33,000 bases of DNA. It comes from Bugula neritina (lineage: Eukaryota; Bryozoa; Gymnolaemata; Cheilostomatida; Bugulidae). The notes under the pieces were generated by a model. The model was not told the DNA's origin, did no database searches, and saw nothing but the letters and a program-made list of their open reading frames with translations. The DNA lies in the NCBI GenBank assembly GCA_964035545.1, contig OZ037768.1, positions 12,670,175-12,703,174 of the forward strand. The letters run 5' to 3'. Both the position numbers and the translations under genes were made by a program. Position 1 is the stretch's first letter, and the number at the start of each line of letters is the position of its first letter. Positions 18,793-33,000 of this stretch are shown in pieces.

Positions 18793-20602
18793 GGATGTAG
18801 TGGTAAAAATATTCTAGGCCATACTCTCAGGCCGGGGATCCAGGGGGCCGCCCAGGCCCCCGGCGGGGTCCGGGGCAGCGCCCCGGCCGCCGAAGCCCTC
18901 AGAGTGCTTCTGATGCAAATTTATGCAATTTAAAGCCATTATGAATTATGATTCTTCTGAAAAAAATCTGTGTTGAAATGTGCACCTCGCTATTATTTTC
19001 ATACCATACCAGCTACATGACGACTGGGCATTGCTGCAAACTATATAAATATTCAGTCTTGTCCCATAGCTGTTGACTGTAATGTAATGTAATGTAGTCT
19101 TACTCAACTGCAGTTAGGTTTGTTCTGACATTAAGTCCAACCTGTACAGAAAAATTGCTGAATATCTCAAAAAGATGGAAGGATAGAGGCAGGTAACAAG
19201 TGCTCTCCAAATGCAACCTGATTACTTTAAATAACTAATACACTGCCGTGCATAGAAAAAGAATAATAGTTCAGAACAGAGGAAGACTGCTAATCAGAAA
19301 ATGTGTGTTGATTATTTATAAAGAGCAATTTGAATTGATAACTCATTGGCATGCAGAAATTGGTTGAAAACCTATTTGGAGTTTATTAGAGTACTAGTCT
19401 AATCCATAAGGTGATACCGCCACACCTCCTTACACACAATAAAGCACACCCAAGAAGAGTATGTTAACTTGGTTTTAAAATAAAAACCCCTGAGCTTCCA
19501 CTAGATATATCAAGGAAATATACCCCAAAAGAACAAATTTGACAGATTTAATATGTGTTAACCTAGAAGATGATTAAATGTAAAGCATGCAGACGTTAGT
19601 ACAATCAAACATAAAAGGTTACTTATGGTGGTGTACAGTTTGCAAAACCTTATTGCATTGATGATTAATATGCAATAGTGTTAGGTTTTTGACGAAAATG
19701 TGGATATAGTAGGTACCTGTAGACCTCAGTGATAAATTTTCATTAGCCTCTCCTACACACCTGGTACTGTTTCTTGAAGACATTTTGATTTTATTTCTGG
19801 ATTTCATGTTGGTTTTTTCTAAATTCCATTGCTTAATGACAAAATGCAAGTCCACACAAGATAGATAAGGGCAACCTTCTAGCTGTCACTGCCTTGCTTA
19901 GGCCACATCATTGGTATGTTATAAAAATTCAGTCCTGCCAAATAACCTCACTTAATTGTGCTAGAATTAAAATTTAAAAACCATGTTTTAGATCTTCCTG
20001 GTCCCCAGAGCACCTGCTTTTTCGAGTTTTCAATATTTCTTTGTAAAGTTATAGACAAAAATCTACCCATTTTTGGCCAATTTTACCTGAAAAATTTATT
20101 TTTCAATCCCTGCCAAATATCTCAGCAGGAAAGCATGGTATTCGAATAGAACAAACACTGTCGGAAACCTGAGAAATTTATGCATGGCAAATGTTTTGAT
20201 CTTTTCAATAGCCTTCATAGATTTTCTACAAGTTAGTGATTTATACACCGAAAATGAAAGATTTTAAGTCCTTAGTAATCACCAATGCACAGCACTTCGC
20301 GCTTCAGTGAATACGTAGAGATGAGAAGACGGAATGTTGATAGCTCTTATTATTCATAGTGTAATCTCAGGCTAAACAATCACAAGTAGGCAACACGCAT
20401 GCCACCCACATAGCATTACCATAACAAGAACTTGAATTAAATTGTGAGCGAAATTTATGATATTCTCAGTGAGGATGCCCAAACTATCCTGTGCACTAAT
20501 CATCTTTCAAAAATATGCCCATACGGGCGTATGGCCTAGAACAGTCTATTTTCTTCTAGGCCATGCGGCGTATGGGACCGTATGGGTACCACTACATCCC
20601 TG
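18790..20602. mobile_element. Non-autonomous TIR transposon (CAGGGATGTAGTGGTA ends) inserted in (TA)n
   Basis: The first 16 bases CAGGGATGTAGTGGTA are matched perfectly by TACCACTACATCCCTG at the right end. The flanks are TA dinucleotides on both sides, so the TSD (TA, or 8-bp TATATATA as for hAT) cannot be resolved. Subterminal motifs CCATACGGGCGTATGG and TTCTAGGCCAT recur near the right end; TCTAGGCCATAC also occurs near the left. The 1.8-kb interior has no transposase-like ORF (longest about 78 codons, no motif). A GC-rich block lies at 18828-18897. Confidence 0.8.
18828..18897. repeat. GC-rich double hairpin inside the CAGGG transposon
   Basis: Two perfect 7-bp stems: GGGGGCC/GGCCCCC (18843-18849 with 18855-18861, 5-nt loop) and CCGGGGC/GCCCCGG (18870-18876 with 18880-18886, 3-nt loop AGC). 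Strikingly GC-rich against an AT-rich background. Confidence 0.85.
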
Positions 20603-20621
20603 TATATATATATATATATAT
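20603..20621. repeat. (TA)n microsatellite, right side of insertion
   Basis: Short TA run directly after the CCCTG terminus; probably part of the same original tract as 18735-18789. Confidence 0.85.
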
Positions 20622-21104
20622 TTAAAGGAATCCACCATCGAAAAGTAGCCGAAGCTCTCTACAATAAACAAATAAAACCGCAACTCAATAAACAAAATTA
20701 CTCCATACCACTAAAACTATATCAATAGCTCCACACTACTCAACTCTCACATAGTTTCACTAATTCTTGCTGTTTTTATATTTGGATATCTATTTTTTTT
20801 TTATCAATTCTAATTTATTTTCATGCAAAAAAATCAGTATAATTTTTGACCTGCGTCATATATAAAATAAGATTATCTCCCTAAGTTTCAATAATTTACA
20901 ATAACTGCCACTCTCTATTCTTTGTGTCATGCATAACGTCTAACGTAACATACTAATTTTTGAATTTCATTCATTGCTACTCTGAAGATGGGTACAGTGG
21001 TACCCGAAATATCAGTGTAATTACTTTACCTAATACAGTAAAAAAACAACAATGTTTTTCGTATACCTATTTATAATCAAATTACTAGCTCGTAAAGATA
21101 TATT

Positions 21105-21107
<3 letters not shown>
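20622..21107. other. No recognisable feature
   Basis: AT-rich, no ORF with recognisable content. GATGGGTACAGTGGTACCCGAAATATC near 20987-21013 contains a GGGTACAGTGGTACCC hairpin. Confidence 0.45.

Positions 21108-21185
<78 letters not shown>
21108..21185. repeat. (TA)n microsatellite
   Basis: Pure TA run with one TATG interruption near its right end. Confidence 0.95.
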
Positions 21186-21274
21186 TGACAGTTTTTGGAT
21201 ATGTGTTCGTAGTGATCAGTTGTATTCTTTCCAAACAAAGATATTTTAGCGAGCTTTAAGTACAATACTATTAC

Positions 21275-21578
21275 ACACAGGTCTAGGGGTTTAAGCGTTT
21301 GCTTTATAAACACGAAGTTGTGGGTTCGAACCCTGACAAAGGCCATTGGTGATGTTAGGAAGAGCATCCAGTCATAGTTGCTCCTGTGCCTCATTTAAAC
21401 AAGTCCTTAGCCCAACAAAGGCCATTGGTGATGTTAGGAAGGGCTAAGGACTTGTTTAAATGAGGCACGGGAGCAATTATGACTGGATGCTCTTCCTAAC
21501 ATCACCAGTGACCTTTGTCGTGTTCGAACCCACAACTTCGTGTTTATAAAGCAAACGCTTAAACCCCTAGACCTGTGT
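21275..21578. mobile_element. tRNA-derived SINE-like foldback (two copies tail to tail)
   Basis: Arms 21275-21413 (+) and 21441-21578 (-) are inverted repeats with few mismatches. Each begins with a tRNA-like head: GGTCTAGGGGTTTAAGCG (A-box/D-arm-like), CTTTATAAAC anticodon-arm-like, then B box GGGTTCGAACCC (21322-21333). The tail contains GATGTTAGGAAGAGCATCCA. The T-stem does not pair properly, so it is a tRNA-derived element and not a tRNA gene. The 27-base spacer 21414-21440 repeats 21336-21361 (ACAAAGGCCATTGGTGATGT...), which suggests a template-switch origin. Confidence 0.8.
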
Positions 21579-21584
21579 GTGTAA

Positions 21585-21928
21585 GCCTAGGGCCACACGG
21601 TGCGTATTTTTGCATGCGAAAATTGAAATCACAAGTAGCAAAGGTGTCCACTGTGCGCGTTGAGAAAAAGTTCGCACTTGCGTTGAAAATGCTGAGCGAC
21701 AAGTGCGAATCGTTTCTGTCATCGTCACCTAATTGGCTGGTAGCTATTCAGCGAGCCTAATTTCTTTAATTTAGTGCTACTTTCCAGCAAATTGCGTTCT
21801 ATTGAAAGCGAGTGCGATTTAAAAATGAAAGCTTTATTTATCACGCATCACTGACGCTACAGTGGACACCTTTGCTACTTGTGACTTCAATTTTCACATG
21901 CGAAAATACGCACCGTGTGGCCCTAGGC
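21585..21928. mobile_element. PIF/Harbinger-like MITE, TAA target duplication
   Basis: Ends GCCTAGGGCCACACGGTGCG and its inverse at 21909-21928, with about 70-bp TIRs running through CACAAGTAGCAAAGGTGTCC. The flanks are TAA at 21582-21584 and 21929-21931. A 3-bp TWA duplication with GC-rich TIRs suits PIF/Harbinger. The 344-bp length and lack of ORF make it a MITE. It sits 6 bp after the SINE-like foldback. Confidence 0.85.
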
Positions 21929-21992
21929 TAATAGTCCTTTCCATCAGGGGTTTCTCAGAGGAATAGTGACTATAAACTTGCGTGAGTATTTT

Positions 21993-22564
<572 letters not shown>

Positions 22565-22572
22565 CCAAGTAG

Positions 22573-23144
22573 AAGAGTTGGGCTAATATTATAATTTGTG
22601 ATTGCAATTGGTTGTAATTATAACTATATTCTTTCAAGTAATTGAATATAATCTGTAATTGATGTATAAAAAGATAATTTTCATTGTTATAATTGTAACT
22701 AATTACATATCTAACGTAATTGATTATTACACTTACTTTATAATTACATGTCAATTACTTCAAAGTATTAAGTTTTTGAACATGTAATACTTTTCCTACT
22801 ATGTCTTCTGCTAAATAACAACTATAGACAAGTTTAGATTTGTTCAACTTGGTATTGTATCATCCTATAAATTACTGTTTGGAACAAAGGAGGTTCTCTA
22901 CTGCCAAAATTGCTTGAGTATTTAAACCACAGAAGTGAGACTGTATATATAACTCTTATTTATTCTTTGTGAGAACAAAAGATATTGTAATTGCATGCCA
23001 TAATTAATTAAATTACCATGTAATTGTGATTATAAATATTAATCACATCATTTTTAAATGTAATTATAATTATAATTGTAATTGACAAGTTTCATGTAAT
23101 TGTAATTGTTATTAATTACCTTCATGTAATTGACCCCTACCTTG
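22573..23144. mobile_element. TAATTG-rich MITE, uninterrupted copy with 8-bp TSD
   Basis: Diverged ends AAGAGTTGGGCTAAT and GACCCCTACCTTG, flanked by CCAAGTAG at 22565-22572 and 23145-23152 (perfect 8-bp TSD). The interior parallels 13168-15197, including TTTCAAGTAATTGAATATAA and GGAACAAAGGAGGTTC. At the point where that copy carries the hAT insert, this one runs CAAGTTTAGATTTGTTC... straight through, so it is an unoccupied paralogue. Confidence 0.87.
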
Positions 23145-23152
23145 CCAAGTAG

Positions 23153-23888
23153 GGTATAGTGTAATAATTTCAGTGAGATCAGAACTTAAACTTTTGCATT
23201 TTAAAACAGCACACTTTAGCTAAAAATAATTATTATATATTATTCATATGTGCTCTGTTAATCAAAAGGCTATATTGATTGCCTGCAGTCTCTTGACATA
23301 TATAGAACAACTTTTTTGTACACAAAAACAAGAGTTCAGTAGAATGTATAAAGATATATCGTAATGAGGCTGCAACTCAAGGAATTGCAATTAGATTGTT
23401 CTTCTTTGATAGAAATATAATAGTTTAAAGATTTCTTCTCAAACTTTACATGTGTACAGCTAAACATGGGGCAGCGTCAACTTCACACAAGTCATTAATA
23501 ATGCTCAATCATCACAATTTAATTGAGTTCTGTGATTGTTGATAATGGCGGCTGACAATTGACTTAGGCCTCAGGCTATCAGCTAAATACTTAGTGCTAA
23601 TACTCTAACATATAACTGTTATAACCCAACACCCTGATATGTTTGGCCTCACCACCATCATTCTATTGTTACAATGTTATTGTATTAATTTGTATTATGT
23701 GTATACTCTGTAACATACATTATAGTAATTAGTGTACTTGGTTATATAATCTTTTGTGCCTAAGCATTACTTATGCTAATATAGTAGTACATTCTCTGGC
23801 TTATGGTTTGAAACCGATTAAAGATTATCTACCACTCGAAACTAATCCAAACTTCCTTATCTCAATATCTGTTTTTCCACAAACAATA
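23153..23888. other. No recognisable feature
   Basis: AT-rich flank of the composite foldback. No exon or repeat I can support. Confidence 0.45.
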
Positions 23889-24278
23889 GGGGCTTTTCAC
23901 AAGCCCTCTGGGGACATTCGTATTTTGAAGTTGTCTCCTCCCAGAAGGGCGAAGTGTAGTCTCCATGATTTATAGAACAAGCACATAAAATCAGTAGAAA
24001 TTTAAGGTTTGTGGGGAGACTATTGCTAGTACCAGTTTCATTTTTTCTGAGATTAATATTTTGGTATAAGCACACAGGTTAGCAGTTCCAGAAAATTTAT
24101 AAAAACTTTCTTTTTTCAAAAGTCTTGAGAAAAATTAACTTCAAAGCATGTTTGTGGTTTTGGTTACTGCATGAGCAAGTTGAATTGGCAACTATGAGAT
24201 AAGTCCCATTAATCATTTGTTATGCTGGCTGTCATATTTAATTTATAGCTGTTGACCTTTCAACTCTTTGGTCAGAAT

Positions 24279-25056
24279 CACCGGCTTTCCATGTACCGAT
24301 CTCAGATCGATCTCGCTGAGATCGATCTGAGCATACCTCTCAGATCGATCGTTTTTCCATGAGAAGTGTCAGATCGATCTCACGGAGTTGCCTCCTCTTA
24401 AGTGAAGAGTACTTTAATAGTATAATTTGTTCACAAATCTGGATGATTAAAGCTGCTGAGGTTAAAAAACAAGATTGTTGATGTCTAAAAATTAATGGTG
24501 CTTGTAAACAATACGCAACAAAGCTTTTAGTGTAAAGTAATATAGCCAATTTAAGATAATCACTTTTAATTTTTTAGCTCAACAGCTTAAATAAAATTAA
24601 TAGCTATCTTGCAGATTATTCATAAACTTACAGGATTGTTAAGCTTGAAATTACGCAGCAAATAACTAATGAAAGTAAGTTTTACTAGTCATTTAAATTC
24701 AATTTAAATGCTCCAATTTTTTGTAATTTCTATGGACTATAATTTTATATAATTGAGTTTTTTTAATCATAGTACTGAAAGTCAAAGTTTTGGCATCTGA
24801 AAATGTGGCTATCGTAATTATTAAGTAATTTGCTTAGTAATTATCAATAAGTTGTCATTTTTATCAGCAGACAACGTTTTAGCGAACAGTCTTTTTCTAC
24901 TTCTCAGATCGATCTGGAGTCTTTCCATGGATCGATCTCACTGAGATCGATCTGAGTTCGAGCTCTACAGACCGACCAGCTCAGAACGACTGAGATCGAT
25001 CTTTGACATCTTTCCATGGATCGATCTCGCTGAGATCGGTACATGGAAAGCCGGTG
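24279..25056 (+). mobile_element. CACCGG-ended TIR transposon, copy 1
   Basis: Ends CACCGGCTTTCCATGTACCG and its inverse; AAT duplicated at 24276-24278 and 25057-25059. 778 bp. Nine GATCGATC motifs cluster subterminally: four within about 110 bp of the left end, five within about 155 bp of the right, often adjoining TTTCCATG. Terminal CAC...GTG, a 3-bp TSD and subterminal arrays resemble CACTA/En-Spm-type (CMC) elements, though the termini are not CACTR, so the assignment is tentative. No transposase: the AT-rich core has only a 69-codon ORF without motifs. Confidence 0.88.
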
Positions 25057-25255
25057 AATGTGCTGTTAACACAGTGTTAGAGCACTGCTACTCTGCTAGT
25101 GCACTGAATGAGAGCAGATTAGCTGTGTTAGCATTTTCATTACACTTATGCTATGAGAATAGCTAGACTATAACCTCAACATCCATCATTTTCACAAAAA
25201 GCATTTTCACAAAGCTATAGATATATATTAAATAGACAAATTAAATTTGTAGTAT

Positions 25256-26499
25256 AGAACGAATATGAAATGTGCTTTGATACATGTCGGTTAATTTTCT
25301 AATACAGGTTAAATGCATCTATTGCAATTGTAACAATTGTGCTCAAATAAATATATATCTAGATAATTTAATCAGAAACCGAGATAGCCTTTTAGCAGTT
25401 GGCATTCAGGCCCTTGGGTTACAGCTTTGTTATTTCTTAATTATGCCTGTGGCTTGTAGCATTTAGGAGCATGCAGTAGTGAAGAAATTGAGATAGCCTA
25501 AGTTCTTTAACTTTCTTTACGAATGTTGGTGTTGCGTATAACACAACTTTTTTGCTACATTTCTAATCTAGAAAAAAGGCTTTTCTCAATTTCTCCATTA
25601 GTACTGCATCTACCTTGTGTGTAGTAGTCATCTCCGTCAACTGCGGTAGATTCAGGATCCTAGTTAATGTATGGTAGGTTAAAGTATAGTTATATAATAA
25701 AATGGATATACAATATAAAATAGGTAAACTAAGCTAATCACTACTGCACCTGAAAGCCCAAGTTTCCCAACTCATCAAATTGCAGCATAAACTGAATTCT
25801 CTGACAATTACTTTAGAAGGAAATTCTGGTTGAAAAGTATTAAGCAGATTCTTACAAGTGAAGCAGTGAAAGCATGTTGATAAAATTTGGTTATTAACAT
25901 TTTGCTTGGGTTTTCAGTTAAACTGTTTAATGTTATAGCTCCTCAACTTCTCATGCTTCAAATATCATGAGCTAGTGTTATTGACACTCAACTGCAGTTA
26001 TACAACTAGCTTGGCTGATCCCATGGGTCACAAAATGTTATAAAATATAAAGCCTTTCTTAAATTTGAGACTCGTATTTGAATGACATAAAATTTTAGAG
26101 TGTGGCTATAAGTCACGACAGCACCAATTAGAATATTACAGGTATTATCTTAAAATAGGCATGCGCGGGGATATGTAAGTTAAAATCAAGTATAACATTT
26201 CAATTAAATCTTTTAAATAAAACTATTAGACCTGTTGTAAAATATGCAATGAAGATTTAGAGCAGACAAAATATTTCAAGATGGATCGATACTGAATGAA
26301 AAGATGCCTGCCTAAATATAAAGTATTTTTAATAAATTTTTGCATAAACTGAGCTTTGCTTTTCTTGGTAATATTTTTCTTTTAAAGAAGTTTTAGCCAT
26401 AACATGAAACTATGTAAAGCATTTACGGTCCCTTAAACATAATGTAGCACAAACTCTTCAAAGTGTAATTAAGTGCACATGCTATCACGCATCATTTTG
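25256..26499. other. Central spacer of the composite foldback
   Basis: AT-rich, no long ORF. It contains a small inverted repeat, GCAGTAGTGAAGAAATTGAG (25473-25492) versus the inverse of a similar sequence at 25577-25606. Confidence 0.5.
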
Positions 26500-27259
26500 A
26501 TACTACAAATTTAATCTGTCTATATTTAATATATATCTATAGCTTTGTGAAAATGCTTTTTGTGAAAATGATGGATGTTGAGGTTATAGTCTAGCTATTA
26601 TCATAGCATAAGTGTGTAAGTGTAATGAAAATGCTAACACAGCTAATCTGCTGTCTCATTCACCGGCTTTCCATGTACCGATCTCAGCGAGATCGATCTA
26701 TGGAAAGACGCTAAAGATCGATCCCCGTCGATCTGAGCTGGTCGGTCTGTGGAGCTCGAACTCAGATCGATCTCATGTCAATAAGACCATGGAAAGACGC
26801 CAGATCGATCTGAGAAGTAGAAAAAGACTGTGCGCTACAATGTTGTCTGCTAATAAAAATGATAACTTATTGATAATTACTAAGCAAAGTATTAAATAAT
26901 TATGATAGCCACCTTTTTAGATGCCAAAACTTTGACTTTCAGTACAATAATTAAGAAAACTCAATTATATGCAGTAGAAGGTAAAAAAATGAGAGAATTT
27001 AAATTGAATTTAAATGACTATCAAAACTTAGTTTCATTAGCTATTTTCTTTGTAATTTTAAGCCTAACAGTCCTGTAAGTTTATTAATAATCTGCAAGAC
27101 AGCCATTAATTTTATATAAGCTGTCAAGCTGAAAAATTAAAATTAATTATTTTAAATTGGCCAAATTACTATACACTGAAAGCTTTGCTGCGTATAGTTT
27201 ATAGCTGGGATTAAACTTTAGACTACGGCCATCTTGTTTTCAACAGTAGTAGCTTTAAT

Positions 27260-29523
<2,264 letters not shown>

Positions 29524-29750
29524 GCTTTAATCACTCAAATAGGTGAACAAATTATACTTTTAAAGTATCCTTCACTTAAGAGGAGGCAACTTCGCGAGAT
29601 CGATCTGACACTCTCATGGAAAAACGATCGATCTGAGCACATTGCTCAGATCGATCTCAGCGAGATCGATCTGAGATCGGTACATGGAAAGCCCGTGATT
29701 CAGTGCACTAGCAGAGTAGCAGTGCTCTAACACTGTGTTAACAGCGCATT

Positions 29751-30527
29751 CACCGGCTTTCCATGTACCGATCTCAGATCGATCTCGCTGAGATCGATCT
29801 GAGCATACCTCTCAGATCGATCGTTTTTCCATGAGAAGTGTCAGATCGATCTCACGGAGTTGCCTCCTCTTAAGTGAAGAGTACTTTAATAGTATAATTT
29901 GTTCACAAATCTGGATGATTAAAGCTGCTGAGGTTAAAAAACAAGATTGTTGATGTCTAAAAATTAATGGTGCTTGTAAACAATACGCAACAAAGCTTTT
30001 AGTGTAAAGTAATATAGCCAATTTAAGATAATCACTTTTAATTTTTTAGCTCAACAGCTTAAATAAAATTAATAGCTATCTTGCAGATTATTCATAAACT
30101 TACAGGATTGTTAAGCTTGAAATTACGCAGCAAATAACTAATGAAAGTAAGTTTTACTAGTCATTTAAATTCAATTTAAATGCTCCAATTTTTTGTAATT
30201 TCTATGGACTATAATTTTATATAATTGAGTTTTTTAATCATAGTACTGAAAGTCAAAGTTTTGGCATCTGAAAATGTGGCTATCGTAATTATTAAGTAAT
30301 TTGCTTAGTAATTATCAATAAGTTGTCATTTTTATCAGCAGACAACATTTTAGCGAACAGTCTTTTTCTACTTCTCAGATCGATCTGGAGTCTTTCCATG
30401 GATCGATCTCACTGAGATCGATCTGAGTTCGAGCTCTACAGACCGACCAGCTCAGAACGACTGAGATCGATCTTTGACATCTTTCCATGGATCGATCTCG
30501 CTGAGATCGGTACATGGAAAGCCGGTG
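29751..30527 (+). mobile_element. CACCGG-ended transposon, copy 2
   Basis: 777 bp, with ATT at 29748-29750 and 30528-30530. By eye it differs from copy 1 at only two positions (one T in a homopolymer and G/A in GACAACRTTTTAG). It occupies the mirror position of copy 1 in the opposite arm but in the opposite orientation relative to that arm. Confidence 0.9.
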
Positions 30528-30944
30528 ATTCTGACCAAAGAGTTGAAAGGTCAACAGCTATAAATTGAATATGACAGCCAGCATAACAACTGATTAATGG
30601 GACTTATCTCATAGTTGCCAATTCAGCTTGCTCATGCAGTAACCAAAACCACAAACATGCTTTGAAGTTAATTTTTCTCAAGATTTTTGAAGAAAGAAAA
30701 TTTTTAAAAAATTTCTGGAACTGCTAACCTGTGTACTTATGCCAAAATATTAATCTCAGAAAAAATGAAACTCGTACTAGCAATAGTCTTCACACAAACC
30801 TTAAATTTCTACTGATTTTATGTGCTTGTTCTATATATCATAGAGACTACACTTCGCCCTTCTGGGAGGAGACAACTTCAAAATACGAATGTCCCCAGAG
30901 GGCTTGTGAAAAGCCTCTATTACAATAACAATTACAAAACACTG

Positions 30945-31135
30945 GAATACTCACATAAACAGTGATGAAACTCTAAACCCTAGACTTCCAACCTGAAACC
31001 TTAAACCTTTAACCTACAACCGTTGAACCTCCCATCTCACAAATCGAACCCAAAACCCTATCCTCAAATTCAAACGATTACCTTTGTCGTCATTGCCTGT
31101 GCCATTTTTACCTGTTCCATTTTTGCTTAACACCG
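30945..31135. repeat. Degenerate telomere-like (CCCTAAA-like) repeat with TGCCATTTTTACC cap
   Basis: Run of imperfect heptamer-like units (CTCTAAACCCTAGAC, CCTTAAACCT, CGAACCCAAAACCCTATCC) followed by CCTGTGCCATTTTTACCTG. The same combination occurs twice inside the hAT element at 13383-14934, so it is a dispersed family. Confidence 0.65.
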
Positions 31136-33000
31136 GTGCAATCCTTATGCCATACATGCTCAATCAAGTTACGACCTCAGCAGGGGTCAGGTATGGCAGT
31201 CAATTCTTAAGCCATACTGGATGGACTGCTCTCATGTATTGATTGTTTGGTGTAAAATTAGCAGCACCAGCATTCCTACCTGAGTGTCATTTATCTGTCA
31301 ATGATTTTTCTTTGAGTTACTTTTTTTAAGAACTAAAGGATTCGCACTTACATTAACTTTGCTTTTTATTTCACCCAACCTATCGCTTACCAAATTTAGA
31401 TCATAGTATTTCACCTTGTATTAATTTAATTCAACTGAGAGATGTTTCTTAGAAATACTATATTATAATAGAATGTACTCGATTATCAGATAATACCACC
31501 TCAGGCTTTCAATAGTCGCTAAACACCTCTGCCAACAAATCCACTATAATGCAACTCCTTGTATCACTCTTAGGTCATTAAACAACCAGCCATTAAATTT
31601 TAGGCAAATTTTCTACCCCTGTATCTTCATATATACAGGCTTCATAGGAAAAAAGCCAATATTTTAGGCACATATTGTCACTCACTCTTTCTCTTCTCAT
31701 ATGTTTAATGCTCAATAAAGCATATTACAATAATACTACATATACTAATAACACAAGATTTTTTACATTCAAAGAAAACAAATCAACACCTATTGTGTGA
31801 GATAGTTATGCTGGTACAGGAGGTGGTAGCAGTGATCCCTTTTTCGTTCAACTTCTGTTTTTTGGCAGAATGAACATGATTTACATTTCTCCTCTATAAG
31901 GTTTCAATAGAGACTGTTAAGTACAACGAACATATCTTTCCAATGCAGCTGGCAGCTACAATCAGTTGTGCATAACTTTAGTAGACATTTTCCAGCTACA
32001 TTTATTTGAGATTATTGTTATTAATAAATGTTACTCTGGTTATGTTTAAAATCCAATGTAATTACAACAGGTGCTTAAGCACACTGTATGCTAATATTGT
32101 GCTTACATTGCTATGAATATATTGTAATTAAATAGATTGTCATTACATATTAAACACAACAACTTTATAATTATAATATTTCTTGGAGCAATAACTACTA
32201 AAAATACGTCACAATTACCTATGTATATAAATACTGAGTGGTGCCATCACACTTAGAGAATGATAATTAATTTATCAAATCAAGATTTGCCAAGCAGATA
32301 TCTTTTGATAATTGTAATAACTCTGCTACACAAACTGAAAAATTTATTTTCATCAGTTTAGAAAGCACAAACTATTTATTTTCAATTATTGGTTTTGTTG
32401 TAAAATTAGACTGACATTTTCAATTTCAGACATTTTTGTCACTATAATAGCTGTTTTAGAATTTTCTATAATCATACTTATCCATGACTGGTGTTTGGTA
32501 TTGAATATAATTAGTGTGGTTCACCATACCCATTAACAATACATGCAAAAGTCATTTATGTAGAAATGTCAATGAGCATGAAAGGTTGATTTGTGTACAT
32601 TTATTTCTTGAATAACAAAAGACAGTTTATCCATAAATATTGTAAAGCGAAAAAGAAACACTATGCTGCTGTATAAATAAATAGATAACCAGATGTATAT
32701 AAATTTACAGCAAGTGATTTCAATAGACAATTAACATCATCTTAAAATAGCTAAGGTTAGCTATTGTATCTCAAAAACAGGAATAAAATTATCGTTGTTT
32801 GCTAAAATGCTGCTGAGTAAATTGCTTTACAACATTAAATTACAAATATTTCTACAAAGTCGAATGTGTTTCCCATATCAAAGCAAACCCAAAAGTAAAT
32901 AAAGTTGAACTTGGACAACGCAAACGTAAAGACATGCAAAATTTGTCAATCTATCAAAAAGTTTAAGTCAGAATAATAGTTCTAGCAATCAGCCTAATGA
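31136..33000. other. No supportable feature
   Basis: AT-rich sequence. Part (about 32460-32610) loosely resembles 5690-5830. No exon with paired splice sites and recognisable protein was found. Confidence 0.4.

Noticed and set aside
21276-21347. tRNA gene
   Set aside because: A- and B-box-like sequences exist, but the T-stem mispairs and no full acceptor stem forms; the tail and inverted partner fit a tRNA-derived SINE.
24340-24549. 69-codon ORF conserved identically at 29812-30021
   Set aside because: Identity reflects two near-identical transposon copies. The ORF has no motif, and copy 3 has diverged there and is interrupted by the inner foldback. Not evidence of coding.
30945-31135. Internal telomere sequence
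   Set aside because: Units are too degenerate, and the same arrays with the same cap occur inside a hAT element, so a dispersed repeat is the better explanation.

Overview
The window looks like AT-rich nuclear DNA from an invertebrate animal. Evidence: a multi-exon minus-strand gene with canonical GT..AG introns, a ZU5 domain (an ankyrin/UNC5-type, animal-centred domain), a Ty3/gypsy LTR retrotransposon, several TIR DNA transposons with target-site duplications (TSDs), a tRNA-derived SINE-like foldback and long (TA)n and (AC)n microsatellites. A sponge or similar marine invertebrate is a guess; nothing here fixes the phylum.

Layout. 1-2863 (minus): 5' part of an apparently intact Ty3/gypsy element. 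Reading right to left it has a 5' LTR, an 18-nt primer-binding site matching tRNA-Leu, gag, a textbook -1 ribosomal frameshift signal (GTTAAAC, 5-nt spacer, perfect 10-bp GC stem) and a pol frame open to the window edge (protease plus the first half of RT). 2864-6359: mostly unannotatable sequence with a (TA)n tract, a dispersed repeat and a weak LTR-like stretch.

6360-17185 (minus): the only host gene I can support. Thirteen exons join in one frame with all twelve intron phases consistent, giving 598 codons of a 5'-incomplete protein: a B-box-like zinc finger, an acidic linker, six ankyrin repeats, a basic linker, one ZU5 domain, then stop. Its largest intron (11195-15475) carries a nested pair of DNA transposons, each with a perfect 8-bp TSD.

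17490-23152: triplet-repeat tract, MITE-like inverted repeats, a 1.8-kb CAGGG-ended transposon inserted in a (TA)n tract and carrying two GC hairpins, a tRNA-derived SINE-like foldback, a Harbinger-like MITE with a TAA TSD, a 184-bp (AC)n tract, and a second copy of the TAATTG-rich MITE with its own 8-bp TSD.

23889-30917: a 7-kb composite foldback. An inverted-repeat element of about 2.4 kb (before insertions) was invaded three times by a CACCGG...CCGGTG transposon (3-bp AAT/ATT TSDs, subterminal GATCGATC arrays). One of those copies was in turn invaded by a 2.26-kb CAGTG...CACTG foldback (8-bp TSD GCTTTAAT) whose core is an almost pure A+T tandem array. Empty sites for the insertions at 26661 and 27260 are preserved elsewhere in the same locus, so the nesting order can be read directly. 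30918-33000 holds a telomere-like degenerate repeat and otherwise nothing I can support.
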